Shown: piece after piece, positions 1 to 6,203 of the stretch | Layout of the letters: each line of letters opens with the position of its first letter | Position numbering within the stretch: the first letter of the stretch is position 1 | Assembly (NCBI GenBank): GCA_964523945.1 | Contig: CAZGBU010000046.1 | Span: forward strand, 1 to 14,659 | Length of the DNA: 14,659 nt | Source of the DNA: CAKTOF01 sp964523945 | GTDB lineage: Bacteria > Bacillota > Clostridia > Oscillospirales > Oscillospiraceae | Reading direction: 5' to 3' | Translations under genes and position numbers: made by a program | Notes under the pieces: generated by a model | What the model saw: the letters and a program-made list of their open reading frames with translations, nothing else | What the model was told of the DNA's origin: nothing | Database searches by the model: none

Positions 1-1
1 C

Positions 2-91
2 TGCCACAAAGAGCAGCCGGTACTCGAGGAGGTTCTGCCGAACCACTTCGTCGCCTGCCACTACGTCAGAGAGATCAACAATCTCGACTGA
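2..91 (+). CDS. Oligopeptide/dipeptide ABC transporter ATP-binding protein, C-terminal end (partial)
   Basis: Only the last 29 codons are in the window; the gene starts off the left edge. The translated tail contains C-H-K-E-Q-P-V-L, then N-H-F-V-A-C-H-Y. This matches the C-terminal extension of peptide-type ABC ATPases (the oligo_HPY region), where a Cys, an acidic-Pro-x-Leu stretch and a terminal H-x-V-A-C-H motif recur. Proteins of this type hydrolyse ATP on the cytoplasmic face to drive uptake of oligopeptides, dipeptides or nickel through an Opp/Dpp-like permease. The TGA stop is followed within about 20 bases by a strong hairpin, so this is probably the last gene of its transporter operon. 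DppF/OppF-like placement is plausible but cannot be confirmed from 29 residues, and the substrate cannot be told. Confidence 0.7.
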   Translation, partial: CHKEQPVLEEVLPNHFVACHYVREINNLD

Positions 92-108
92 CGCACAAGC
101 GGATTGCA

Positions 109-138
109 ACGCCGCCGTGCCCAGCACGGCGGCGTTTT
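109..138 (+). terminator. Rho-independent terminator after the ABC ATPase
   Basis: A perfect 12-bp stem (ACGCCGCCGTGC, 109-120) with a 3-base loop and its complement (124-135) runs into TTTT. It lies 17 bases after the ATPase stop and separates that operon from the flavoenzyme gene. Confidence 0.85.
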
Positions 139-224
139 CCCGGCGCGGATACAGGGGAAGCCGCAGCGTGCGGCGGCCGGATCGGCCAAAGTTGGATTGA
201 CAAAAGAATAACACGCAATTTCCC

Positions 225-253
225 TTGCACAGTGTCAAATCTTCGCTTATAAT
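225..253 (+). promoter_or_regulatory. Sigma-A promoter of the enoate reductase gene
   Basis: TTGCAC (225-230) and a perfect TATAAT (248-253) are separated by 17 bases, about 40 bases before the ATG at 294. Transcription should start near 260, giving a short leader that contains the palindrome at 266-280 and an AAAGGAG ribosome binding site (280-286). Confidence 0.85.
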
Positions 254-265
254 GTACTCGTTTGA

Positions 266-280
266 TTGAATACGATTCAA
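266..280. promoter_or_regulatory. Perfect palindrome, possible operator
   Basis: TTGAAT-ACG-ATTCAA is a perfect 6-bp inverted repeat with a 3-base centre. It lies just downstream of the -10 box, between the predicted start of transcription and the ribosome binding site. That position suits a repressor dimer. No regulator gene is adjacent, so the cognate protein is unknown. The arms are short, so chance cannot be excluded. Confidence 0.4.
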
Positions 281-293
281 AAAGGAGCCGACT

Positions 294-2264
294 ATGAACA
301 AGAAATACCCGACGATGTTCAGCCCGATCACGATCGGAAAGGGCAATGTGGTTTTCAAGAACCGCATCTGGACCGCGCCGACCGGCGTGCATCTGCTCGC
401 GGCCGGCGAGCCGTACCCCAATGAGGCGATCATCGCGCACTACCGCGAGAAAGCGCGCGGCGGTGCGGCATGCATCACCTACTCCGCGCAGAACATGAAC
501 CTGCTCGGCTTTGAGCATCCGGATGCCATCCACTCTGACCCCAACATTTTTGAAGAGCGCTATCACAACTACTGGTACCGTCTGACGAGCGCCGTGCACT
601 TCTTTGACGCGAAGATCTCGCTCGAGCTGCTTGCGTTCATCCGCCAGGACCGCGACGAGGACGGCAACGAGTACTTCTGGAGCGTCAGCGGCGAGGTCGA
701 CGAGGAGACGGGCGAGGAGATGCCGGCGATTCCGCTGTGGGCAATGGAGAAAATGGCCGACGACTACGCGCAGGCGGCACAGTACGCCGTCAAGGTCGGC
801 TTCGATATGATCATGCTCCATTTCGGCCATGGCACATTCCTGGGGCAGTTCCTGTCCCCGTGGTCGAACCAGCGTACCGACGAGTTCGGCGGCTCGGCCG
901 AGAACCGCGCGCGCTTCCCGATCATGATCATCGACCGCATCCGCGCGGCCATCGGCCCGCGTGTGCCGATCGAGGTCCGCGTCTCCGGCGATGAGCTTGT
1001 CCCGCAGGGCGGCCATGTCGAGGACTGCATTGACTTCCTCAAGCGCGTCGAGGACAAGATCGACATTGCGCATGTCTCCTGCGGCACCGTCATGGAGGAT
1101 GTCACGCAGACCCGCATGCACCCGGTCGAGTTCTACGAGCCGGGCTGCAACGTCGAATTTGCGGCCGCCGTCAAGGCATCCGGCATCAAGATCCCGGTTC
1201 TGACCCTCGGCGCGTTCCAGCGCCCGGAGCTGATCGAGGAGACGCTTGCCTCCGGCAAGGCCGATATTGTCGCCATGGCACGCGGCACCATCGCCGACGC
1301 GGATTGCGTCAACAAAGCGCGCGACGGTAAGGAGGATGAGATCATCCCCTGCCTGAAGTGCTTCTTCTGCCTGTCGTACGACATGGAGATGGAGTTCGGC
1401 TGCGCCGCCAACCCGAAGGTCGGCCGTGAGTACATCCTTGACCAGTTTATCCCTGCCGAGACGACCCCGAAAAAGGTCGGTATCATCGGCGGCGGCCCGG
1501 CCGGCATGGCCGGCGCGATCTTCGCCGCGCAGCGCGGCCACGATGTCACGATCTATGAAAAGGCCGGCGAGCTCGGTGGCAAGATCGTCTTCGCGCGTCA
1601 CTGCTCGTTTAAGTACGCGCTCAACGATACGCTCGAGTATCAGAAGCATATGGTCGAAAAGCTCGGCGTCAAGGTCAAGCTGAACTGCGAAGCCACGCCC
1701 GAGATGATTGCCGCGGAGAACTACGACGTCGTCTTTGCTGCCGTCGGTTCCGACCCGGTCATCATCCCGATTCCGGGCCACGATCTGCCGTGCGTCACGA
1801 CGGCCGAGCCGTGCTTCGGCCACACCGATGCGCTGGGCCAGCGCATTGTCGTCGTCGGCGGCGGCGAGGTCGGCTGCGAGACGGCGCTCTACCTCGCCGA
1901 AAACGGCAAGCAGGTCACCGTCATCGAGATGCTGCCGGAGCTGGCGATGGCCTCGGCCTATGCGCCGCAGCTTGCGCTGATGGACCGCGTTCCGAAGGCA
2001 TGCGACGTGCATGTTTCCTCACCGGTGACGCAGATTGTGCAGGATGAAAAGGGCACCCGTGTCGGCTACAAGGACGCGTCCGGCAACGAGCAGTTTGTCG
2101 AGTGTGACACGGTCGTCTTCTCCGCCGGCATGCGTTCGCGCACCGCGCTGGCCGAGTCGTTCCGCGACTGCGCGCCGATCTTCTTCAAGCTCGGCGACTG
2201 CTTCCAGGCCAAGAATGTCCGCGTGTGCAACCGCACCGCGTTCGACGCTGCAATGCAGATCTAA
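294..2264 (+). CDS. NADH:flavin oxidoreductase / 2-enoate reductase family protein (FadH/BaiCD/BaiH-like)
   Basis: A 656-residue flavoenzyme with the layout of 2,4-dienoyl-CoA reductase and 2-enoate reductase. Residues about 1-345 form an Old Yellow Enzyme FMN barrel (H-F-G-H-G at 176-180, then Q-F-L-S-P-W-S-N-Q-R-T-D). Four cysteines at 353, 356, 359 and 370 should bind a [4Fe-4S] cluster. Residues about 394-656 hold two Rossmann dinucleotide sites, G-G-G-P-A-G at 399-404 and G-G-G-E-V-G at 522-527, for FAD and NAD(P)H. Such enzymes reduce the C=C bond of enoates or enoyl-CoAs in anaerobes, passing electrons from NAD(P)H via FAD and Fe-S to FMN. The length fits BaiCD/BaiH and FadH. The ATG follows AAAGGAG with 7-base spacing. 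The next gene is a hotdog dehydratase, suggesting a shared pathway. The substrate (bile acid, fatty acid, aromatic acid or other) cannot be read from the sequence. Confidence 0.9.
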   Translation: MNKKYPTMFSPITIGKGNVVFKNRIWTAPTGVHLLAAGEPYPNEAIIAHYREKARGGAACITYSAQNMNLLGFEHPDAIHSDPNIFEERYHNYWYRLTSAVHFFDAKISLELLAFIRQDRDEDGNEYFWSVSGEVDEETGEEMPAIPLWAMEKMADDYAQAAQYAVKVGFDMIMLHFGHGTFLGQFLSPWSNQRTDEFGGSAENRARFPIMIIDRIRAAIGPRVPIEVRVSGDELVPQGGHVEDCIDFLKRVEDKIDIAHVSCGTVMEDVTQTRMHPVEFYEPGCNVEFAAAVKASGIKIPVLTLGAFQRPELIEETLASGKADIVAMARGTIADADCVNKARDGKEDEIIPCLKCFFCLSYDMEMEFGCAANPKVGREYILDQFIPAETTPKKVGIIGGGPAGMAGAIFAAQRGHDVTIYEKAGELGGKIVFARHCSFKYALNDTLEYQKHMVEKLGVKVKLNCEATPEMIAAENYDVVFAAVGSDPVIIPIPGHDLPCVTTAEPCFGHTDALGQRIVVVGGGEVGCETALYLAENGKQVTVIEMLPELAMASAYAPQLALMDRVPKACDVHVSSPVTQIVQDEKGTRVGYKDASGNEQFVECDTVVFSAGMRSRTALAESFRDCAPIFFKLGDCFQAKNVRVCNRTAFDAAMQI

Positions 2265-2277
2265 TCATCCACAAAGA

Positions 2278-2307
2278 AGCGGAGGGCAGGTGCCCTCCGC
2301 TTTTTTT
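2278..2307 (+). terminator. Rho-independent terminator after the enoate reductase
   Basis: An 11-bp perfect stem (AGCGGAGGGCA at 2278-2288, complement at 2291-2301) with a 2-base centre runs into seven T residues. It starts 13 bases after the stop codon, so the reductase is probably transcribed alone. Confidence 0.93.
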
Positions 2308-2540
2308 GCCTGAAGCGGCGTCCCTTCTGCCGATGGCTTGCCGGCAGCAGCGCCTGTTCGCGCGCCTGAAACCGGTGCAGCCAGCAGTGCGCCTGAAGCG
2401 CTGCCGGGCGAGCGCGGCGCACCGCCGGATGGCAGCGGTTTTCGGCACATCAAGTTGTTAGGATTCGGACTACTTCGCTAAGTACCCAAATTTTTGCGCT
2501 GATGTTTGTCAGACTTGCCGACTGGCAGAGCATGGGATGT
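2308..2540. other. Gene-free stretch between reductase and dehydratase
   Basis: No convincing gene was found in this GC-rich stretch. CCTGAAGC or the variant CCTGAAAC occurs three times (about 2309, 2367 and 2392), giving a faint repetitive texture. The base composition drops towards A+T near 2460-2510, as expected when approaching a promoter. Small open frames on both strands are Ala/Arg/Pro-rich, have no good ribosome binding site and look random. Confidence 0.4.
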
Positions 2541-2551
2541 TTCGTTATAAT
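2523..2551 (+). promoter_or_regulatory. Probable promoter of the dehydratase gene
   Basis: A perfect TATAAT (2546-2551) lies 50 bases before the ATG at 2602. The best -35 at 17 bases is only TGGCAG (2523-2528), a weak match. It overlaps a small dyad, TGCC-GACT-GGCA (2516-2527). A strong -10 with a weak -35 covered by a dyad could mean activator-dependent expression, but this is inference. Confidence 0.55.
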
Positions 2552-2601
2552 ATCAATAACCGCCCGCAGCGGCGCAATGAAACACAGGAGGAACGACCAT
2601 T

Positions 2602-3873
2602 ATGGCAGATAAGTATCAGAAGCTGCAGCCCGACGAATACTTTGACTGGGAACAGCCCGAAGTCGATCAGCACCTGGCGCAGTTTGAGGAATACAAAAAA
2701 GACCCCGGCGGCCACTTCCTCGGCGAGATCGTGCTGACCGAGGAGATGATCGTCAACCACAACAAGCGCTGGAACATTTTTGATCCGCTCTACACCGACA
2801 CCGAGTATGCCCGTGCGCACGGCCATCCGGGCTGCCCGGCGCTGCCGTGCTTGGTCGGTATGGGCGGTCACGGCGCTGCGCCGTGCTCGAATTTCCCGCA
2901 TGACATGGGCGACCGGTTCTATTACACCGCCATCGGCGGCGATATCCGCTATGACAAGCCGCTCTACGCCGGCGACAAGGTGTTCAACTACTCCGGCCGC
3001 GACGGCGAGCTGCGCGACGGCACCATCCCCGGCGACCGTGTGCGCAAATGGTTCATGACCTCGCACACCGTCGGCAAGGACGAGGCCGGCAGCCGTGTGT
3101 GCGACGGCAAATACTACATGGTTGACGCGTACTCCAAGACCATCGACGCTTCCACACCGCCGAGCCAGTCCGAGCAGCTCGCCGAGTGGACAACCTACTG
3201 CCCGCCGGCACACTATACGACCGACGAAGACTACGCCTATATGCGGGAGCTGTGGAGCAAAGAGGTCATGCGCGGCGACGAGAAGCTCTACTGGGAGGAC
3301 GTCGAAGTCGGTACCACGCTGCCCGGCACCTGTTCCGACGGCCCGCTGACCTATATGCACATGGTCGCGATGAACCCGGCGCCGATCGAGTTCATGTTCA
3401 CCCGCGAGGAGCTGTCCGACCCGAAGTACACCGCCGAGCTGTTCCGCGATCAGTACGGCCAGTACCTCGACCAGACCGCGCTGCACTACGGCGGCCGCAA
3501 TATTCCCGGTTCGCGCGCGATGTTCTATAACCACAACGCCGCGCTGCTGCTCACCCGCGTCGTGACGAACTTCATCGGCGACTATGGATATCTGTCCCGC
3601 CTGCAGTGGGAGCTGTACCCGTTCTCCCGCGAGCTGCAGACCGAAACCGTCGGCGCCGAAACGCTCAACAAGGTCCCGTATATGAAGGGGAAATTCTCCG
3701 CCCGTCACGGCGGCGAGGGCGATACCGTCATCGGCCACGGCTACGTCACGAACAAGTATGTCGACGAGGCCGGCCGGCACTGCGTCGAGTTTGCCGTCTG
3801 GGGCGAGACGCTCGACGGCGACATCATTCAGGTCTGCGAGATGGAGGCTGTCCTCCCGTCCCGCGGCGCATAA
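2602..3873 (+). CDS. Double-hotdog MaoC-like acyl dehydratase
   Basis: A 423-residue protein with two hotdog-type halves. The first (about 35-180) has F-D-P-L-Y-T-D-T-E-Y-A-R at 60-71, matching the N-P-l-y/h-x-D-x-x-Y-A signature of FAS1-like/MaoC dehydratases. The second (about 228-420) opens with Y-W-E-D-V-E-V-G (230-237), a typical MaoC domain entry, and ends with a beta-rich segment. Family members hydrate or dehydrate enoyl- and 3-hydroxyacyl-thioesters in the cytoplasm. The start is fixed by AGGAGGA (2586-2592) nine bases before the ATG. The usual catalytic Asp/His pair is not evident: the first half has Tyr64 where MaoC enzymes often have His, and the second half has a long divergent stretch. 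It may therefore be a specialised dehydratase or a binding subunit. The preceding gene, an enoate reductase, would act on the product of such a dehydration. Confidence 0.8.
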   Translation: MADKYQKLQPDEYFDWEQPEVDQHLAQFEEYKKDPGGHFLGEIVLTEEMIVNHNKRWNIFDPLYTDTEYARAHGHPGCPALPCLVGMGGHGAAPCSNFPHDMGDRFYYTAIGGDIRYDKPLYAGDKVFNYSGRDGELRDGTIPGDRVRKWFMTSHTVGKDEAGSRVCDGKYYMVDAYSKTIDASTPPSQSEQLAEWTTYCPPAHYTTDEDYAYMRELWSKEVMRGDEKLYWEDVEVGTTLPGTCSDGPLTYMHMVAMNPAPIEFMFTREELSDPKYTAELFRDQYGQYLDQTALHYGGRNIPGSRAMFYNHNAALLLTRVVTNFIGDYGYLSRLQWELYPFSRELQTETVGAETLNKVPYMKGKFSARHGGEGDTVIGHGYVTNKYVDEAGRHCVEFAVWGETLDGDIIQVCEMEAVLPSRGA

Positions 3874-3899
3874 TCGGTTCGTCCGGATCCAGCCTGCAA

Positions 3900-3928
3900 A
3901 GCCCGGCCGCGCATTGCGCGGCCGGGCT
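3900..3928 (+). terminator. Strong hairpin after the dehydratase
   Basis: A perfect 13-bp G+C-rich stem (AGCCCGGCCGCGC, 3900-3912) with an ATT loop and its complement (3916-3928) lies 26 bases after the stop. The following sequence, GATGATTGTTT, is only loosely T-rich, so it may be a weak terminator or an mRNA-stabilising hairpin. Confidence 0.65.
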
Positions 3929-3951
3929 GATGATTGTTTACAATTGGTCGG

Positions 3952-3979
3952 TTGCAATTCCTGCTGGCGCGTGTATAAT
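3952..3979 (+). promoter_or_regulatory. Promoter of the 5'-nucleotidase C-terminal domain protein
   Basis: TTGCAA (3952-3957) and a perfect TATAAT (3974-3979) are separated by 16 bases. The leader to the ATG at 4014 is about 28 bases and carries AAAAGGA as ribosome binding site. Confidence 0.75.
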
Positions 3980-4013
3980 AAAAACAACTCTGCTGAAAAG
4001 GAACGGCGAACGA

Positions 4014-4874
4014 ATGAGACGAATTGTTGCAGGAGTGCTGCTGGCTGCGCTTGTGGCCGGTTTCAGCCTGTCCGCGCTGGCCTACGAGCCGGATGAGATT
4101 GTCGGCGAGGTGGCCGAACTGCTCCAGGGCACGAACGAGCCCGGTTCACAGATGACCGGCACACCGCTCGGCTACGCGGCGGCCGACGCGCTGCGCGACG
4201 CGGCCGGCACGGAGCTGGCCATTGTCAACGGCGGCGACATCGTGCAGAATCTCCAGGGCGGCGAGGCGACCTGGGCCAATCTGCGCGCCGTGTTCGATGA
4301 GGACCGGACGGTCGGCCGCACAGAGGTCACGGCGGTGGAGCTGAAAGCAATGCTGGAGATTGCGGTGGAGAATTTTGTCACCGGAGAAGACGACCGGCTG
4401 ATTGTAGAGGAGTCGAAGTCCGAGGCGTTCATCCAGCCGTCCGGCTTTTCGTACGAGTGCGACGGCTCCGCGGCGGCCGGGGACCGCATCCTGGAGATCC
4501 GCCTGCTTGCGACCGATGAGGTGCTGGATCTGACCGATGACACGACGACCTACACGCTCGCCGCAAGTGAGTATATGCTCTCCGGCGGCTACGGGATGCC
4601 AGCGCTGGATTATGAGCCGCTCGAGCTGACGCTGACCGACGCGCTTGTGCAGGCTGTCGCGGGGGGGACACTCACCATGCCGGACAATGACCGCGTCAGC
4701 ATCGTCGGAACGGCTGATGACCGGCTGATCGACCGCTTCCCGATTGGGATCATTGTGCTCGCCGCCGTGCTGATCGGCCTGTTCAACTTCCGCAAGAATA
4801 CGCGCTTTGATTTCACGCGCTACAACTACCGCAACGAAGAGGGGTACGAGCGCAAGCGTTATATCAAAAACTAA
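4014..4874 (+). CDS. Secreted membrane-anchored protein with a lone 5'-nucleotidase C-terminal domain
   Basis: A 286-residue protein. Residues 1-23 form a signal peptide (M-R-R, hydrophobic core, S-A-L-A before Y24). Residues about 45-225 match the 5'-nucleotidase C-terminal domain: T-G-T-P-L-G-Y-A-A-A-D-A-L-R near 48-61, V-N-G-G-D-I at 71-76, F-I-Q-P-S-G-F at 139-145 and A-S-E-Y-M-L-S-G-G-Y-G-M at 184-195. A hydrophobic helix at about 242-258 is followed by a basic, tyrosine-rich tail, so the domain should face outward. In UshA/YfkN-type enzymes this domain binds the nucleotide, while a separate N-terminal metallophosphoesterase domain holds the metals. That catalytic domain is absent, so it is probably a binding protein or partner rather than an enzyme. 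The frame stays open upstream to 3606, but those codons lie inside the dehydratase gene. The ATG at 4014 has promoter, ribosome binding site and signal peptide. Confidence 0.85.
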   Translation: MRRIVAGVLLAALVAGFSLSALAYEPDEIVGEVAELLQGTNEPGSQMTGTPLGYAAADALRDAAGTELAIVNGGDIVQNLQGGEATWANLRAVFDEDRTVGRTEVTAVELKAMLEIAVENFVTGEDDRLIVEESKSEAFIQPSGFSYECDGSAAAGDRILEIRLLATDEVLDLTDDTTTYTLAASEYMLSGGYGMPALDYEPLELTLTDALVQAVAGGTLTMPDNDRVSIVGTADDRLIDRFPIGIIVLAAVLIGLFNFRKNTRFDFTRYNYRNEEGYERKRYIKN

Positions 4875-4890
4875 TTTAAATAAATGAAAA

Positions 4891-4922
4891 GACGGGGCCG
4901 CCGGATGTCCGGCGGCCCTGTC
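4891..4922. terminator. Shared hairpin terminator between convergent genes
   Basis: A stem of about 15 bp (4891-4905 with 4908-4922, one G-U pair on the + strand RNA) lies 16 bases after the preceding stop. Read on the minus strand it is followed by TTTTCATTTATTT, a good terminator tract for the minus-strand hydrolase. Read on the plus strand the tract after it is poor, though the stem is strong. Confidence 0.75.
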
Positions 4923-5047
4923 TGTCGGTCCTGCATACGGCGCAAAGGTTCGGAGGGGAGGAGGGAAAGGGAGCGCCGGGGTTCCCCTCTCCCGTTCGAT
5001 CCAGAACGGATCTGCGGCCGCCTGGAGCAGCCAATCCGCGCCCCGTT

Positions 5048-5740
5048 CTATTCTTCCAGCTCGAAGACCTGCCCCGGGCCGGTCAGCGCGAGGACGCGGT
5101 CGCGGTACGGCGCGGAGCACGGCAGCGCGCGCAGCCGCTCCACCAGCGTGAAATCGTCCCAGCAGTGCATCGGGATGGCCCAGCGCACGTCAAGCGTGCG
5201 CATCAGCGTGTCAATCCCGCGGTAGAACGCGCTGCTCAGGCGCGGATCGAGCGGGACAAACGCCAGGTCGATCGTCATGTCGCGCAGCCAGGCCAGCTCG
5301 GCGCGGTAGGCGCGCTCCATCTGTTCCGCTTCCTGCGGCGTGTCCTCTGCGCCCCAGTCCCACCAGTTGAGGTCGCCCATATGGAAGATGCGCTGGCCGG
5401 CGTATTCGACGACAAAGCTGACGCCCGCATCGGTAGAGCCGAGCGTCTCGATGCGCACGCCGACGAAATTGGCCGCCTCATGCGGCGCGAGCCGGGTGAC
5501 CTGGGCGCGCAGACGCGGCGCGGGTACGTCGGACGAGAGGATGAACTGCGTGTCCGGCCGGCCGGCAAAGCGCTCGAATACTTCCGGCGAGTAGTGATCC
5601 GCATGGGCGTGACTGACGAGCACAAACAGCTTCTTGTCCGGTGCGATGGGCGGAATCTCGCCGCGGAACCAGTCGAACAGAAACGCCGCCTGTCCCAGCT
5701 CGAGCAGGAAAGACGAATGGTCGATGTATGTGACGCGCAT
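5048..5740 (-). CDS. MBL-fold metal-dependent hydrolase (UlaG-like)
   Basis: A 230-residue metallo-beta-lactamase-fold protein. H-A-H-A-D-H at 44-49 is the zinc-binding motif. Further likely ligands are H120 and D123 in H-M-G-D-L-N (120-125) and H192 in I-P-M-H-C-W. The early I-D-H-S-S-F-L-L segment (6-13) is typical of the UlaG/YtkL-like branch, which contains cytoplasmic hydrolases of lactone, phosphodiester or unknown substrates. The start is chosen at 5740 because AAGGAGG sits five bases upstream on the minus strand. The frame stays open to 5872, but the extra 44 codons overlap the promoter and lack family similarity. Fifteen residues between the metal motifs (126-140) are Trp/acidic-rich. 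The gene stands alone and is convergent with the preceding gene. The substrate is unknown. Confidence 0.87.
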   Translation of the reverse strand: MRVTYIDHSSFLLELGQAAFLFDWFRGEIPPIAPDKKLFVLVSHAHADHYSPEVFERFAGRPDTQFILSSDVPAPRLRAQVTRLAPHEAANFVGVRIETLGSTDAGVSFVVEYAGQRIFHMGDLNWWDWGAEDTPQEAEQMERAYRAELAWLRDMTIDLAFVPLDPRLSSAFYRGIDTLMRTLDVRWAIPMHCWDDFTLVERLRALPCSAPYRDRVLALTGPGQVFELEE

Positions 5741-5785
5741 GGCTGCCTCCTTTTCCGGCGCGCGGCCGGCTCTTTTTCTGCGTTC

Positions 5786-5791
5786 AGTATA
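5786..5791 (-). promoter_or_regulatory. Extended -10 promoter of the MBL-fold hydrolase
   Basis: On the minus strand the sequence TGC-TATACT gives an extended -10 element, about 46 bases upstream of the start codon. The matching -35 (TTTTCC at 17 bases) is poor, which is common for extended -10 promoters. Confidence 0.55.
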
Positions 5792-5874
5792 GCATGCCCA
5801 GCGCGGCAGGAAAAGCCTGCAGGTTGGATTTTTGCCGCAACCGTGCGAAAATGTTTGCAGTTTCTTTTCCATTT

Positions 5875-5953
5875 GTTCATAGCATGGACATATTTTCCGG
5901 GTAATCTAATAACCAGAAGACAGGCAAGCCTGCTTCACGGAGCGTTTGTTTCT
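5875..5953. repeat. Intergenic element, copy 1
   Basis: The core starts GTTCATAGCATGGACATA and continues through TTTTCCGGGTAATCTA and CAGAAG to TTGTTTCT at 5946-5953. It matches a second copy at 6101-6161: the first 21 bases agree at 19 positions, and CCGG, TA, TCTA, CAGAAG, CAAG and TTGTTTCT recur in order with small indels. A pyrimidine-rich tract (about 5949-6000) and a hairpin (6003-6040) follow. No known family was recognised. Confidence 0.6.
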
Positions 5954-6002
5954 CCCCTTTCTCTTTTTCATGCTCCTCTTTTATATTTTCCTCCCTTTTC
6001 TC

Positions 6003-6040
6003 ATTCGGACCTGCGCGGAATCCCCGGCGCGGGTCCGAAT
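6003..6040. terminator. Long hairpin following element copy 1
   Basis: A 14-bp stem with one G-U pair (6003-6016 with 6027-6040) and a 10-base loop. It is strong enough to terminate or to shape an RNA, but no clear T tract follows on either strand, so the terminator label is tentative. Confidence 0.45.
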
Positions 6041-6100
6041 TCTCTGCGGCGTGGTTTTGAACTTAAAAAAACTGAAAAATTCAAAAATTATTCCCGGTCT

Positions 6101-6161
6101 GTTCACAGCATCGACATATTTCTCCGGTATTCTAGTCTCAGAAGCAAGGGCAGTTGTTTCT
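6101..6161. repeat. Intergenic element, copy 2
   Basis: The core starts GTTCACAGCATCGACATA, then TTTCTCCGGTATTCTAG, CAGAAG and CAAGG, ending with TTGTTTCT at 6154-6161. A long C/T-rich tract (about 6162-6203) and a terminator-like hairpin (6204-6252) follow, repeating the layout after copy 1. The function is unknown. Confidence 0.6.
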
Positions 6162-6203
6162 AAATCGTTTCTTTTCCTCTCTTTTCTCTCTCTTTCTCTT
6201 TTC

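Noticed and set aside
197..202. TTGACA as a -35 box upstream of the enoate reductase
   Set aside because: No -10 hexamer lies at 16-18 bases. The TTGCAC/TATAAT pair at 225-253 is far better.
75..2012. Long minus-strand open frame (645 codons) opposite the enoate reductase
   Set aside because: Its product is an Arg/Asp/Leu-rich sequence with no recognisable family. It arises from the GC-rich codon pattern of the plus-strand gene, which has full domain support.
2545..3987. Long minus-strand open frame (480 codons) opposite the dehydratase
   Set aside because: Same antisense effect; it covers a well-supported gene with a perfect ribosome binding site and shows no family motifs.
3606..4013. Upstream extension of the 5'-nucleotidase-domain protein
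   Set aside because: The extra codons lie inside the dehydratase gene and the intergenic hairpin and promoter. The ATG at 4014 begins a proper signal peptide.
4146..5120. Minus-strand open frame (324 codons) crossing the 5'-nucleotidase-domain gene and its terminator
   Set aside because: No family motifs, overlaps two supported genes and a terminator hairpin.
5741..5872. N-terminal extension of the MBL-fold protein
   Set aside because: It overlaps the predicted promoter and lacks family similarity, while the ATG at 5740 has AAGGAGG at good spacing.
5906..5971. 21-codon minus-strand open frame, very basic (starts M-K-K-R-K-G-R)
   Set aside because: The GAGGAG before the ATG is too close for good initiation, the basic residues come from the purine-rich tract, and the copy 2 equivalent has no matching start.
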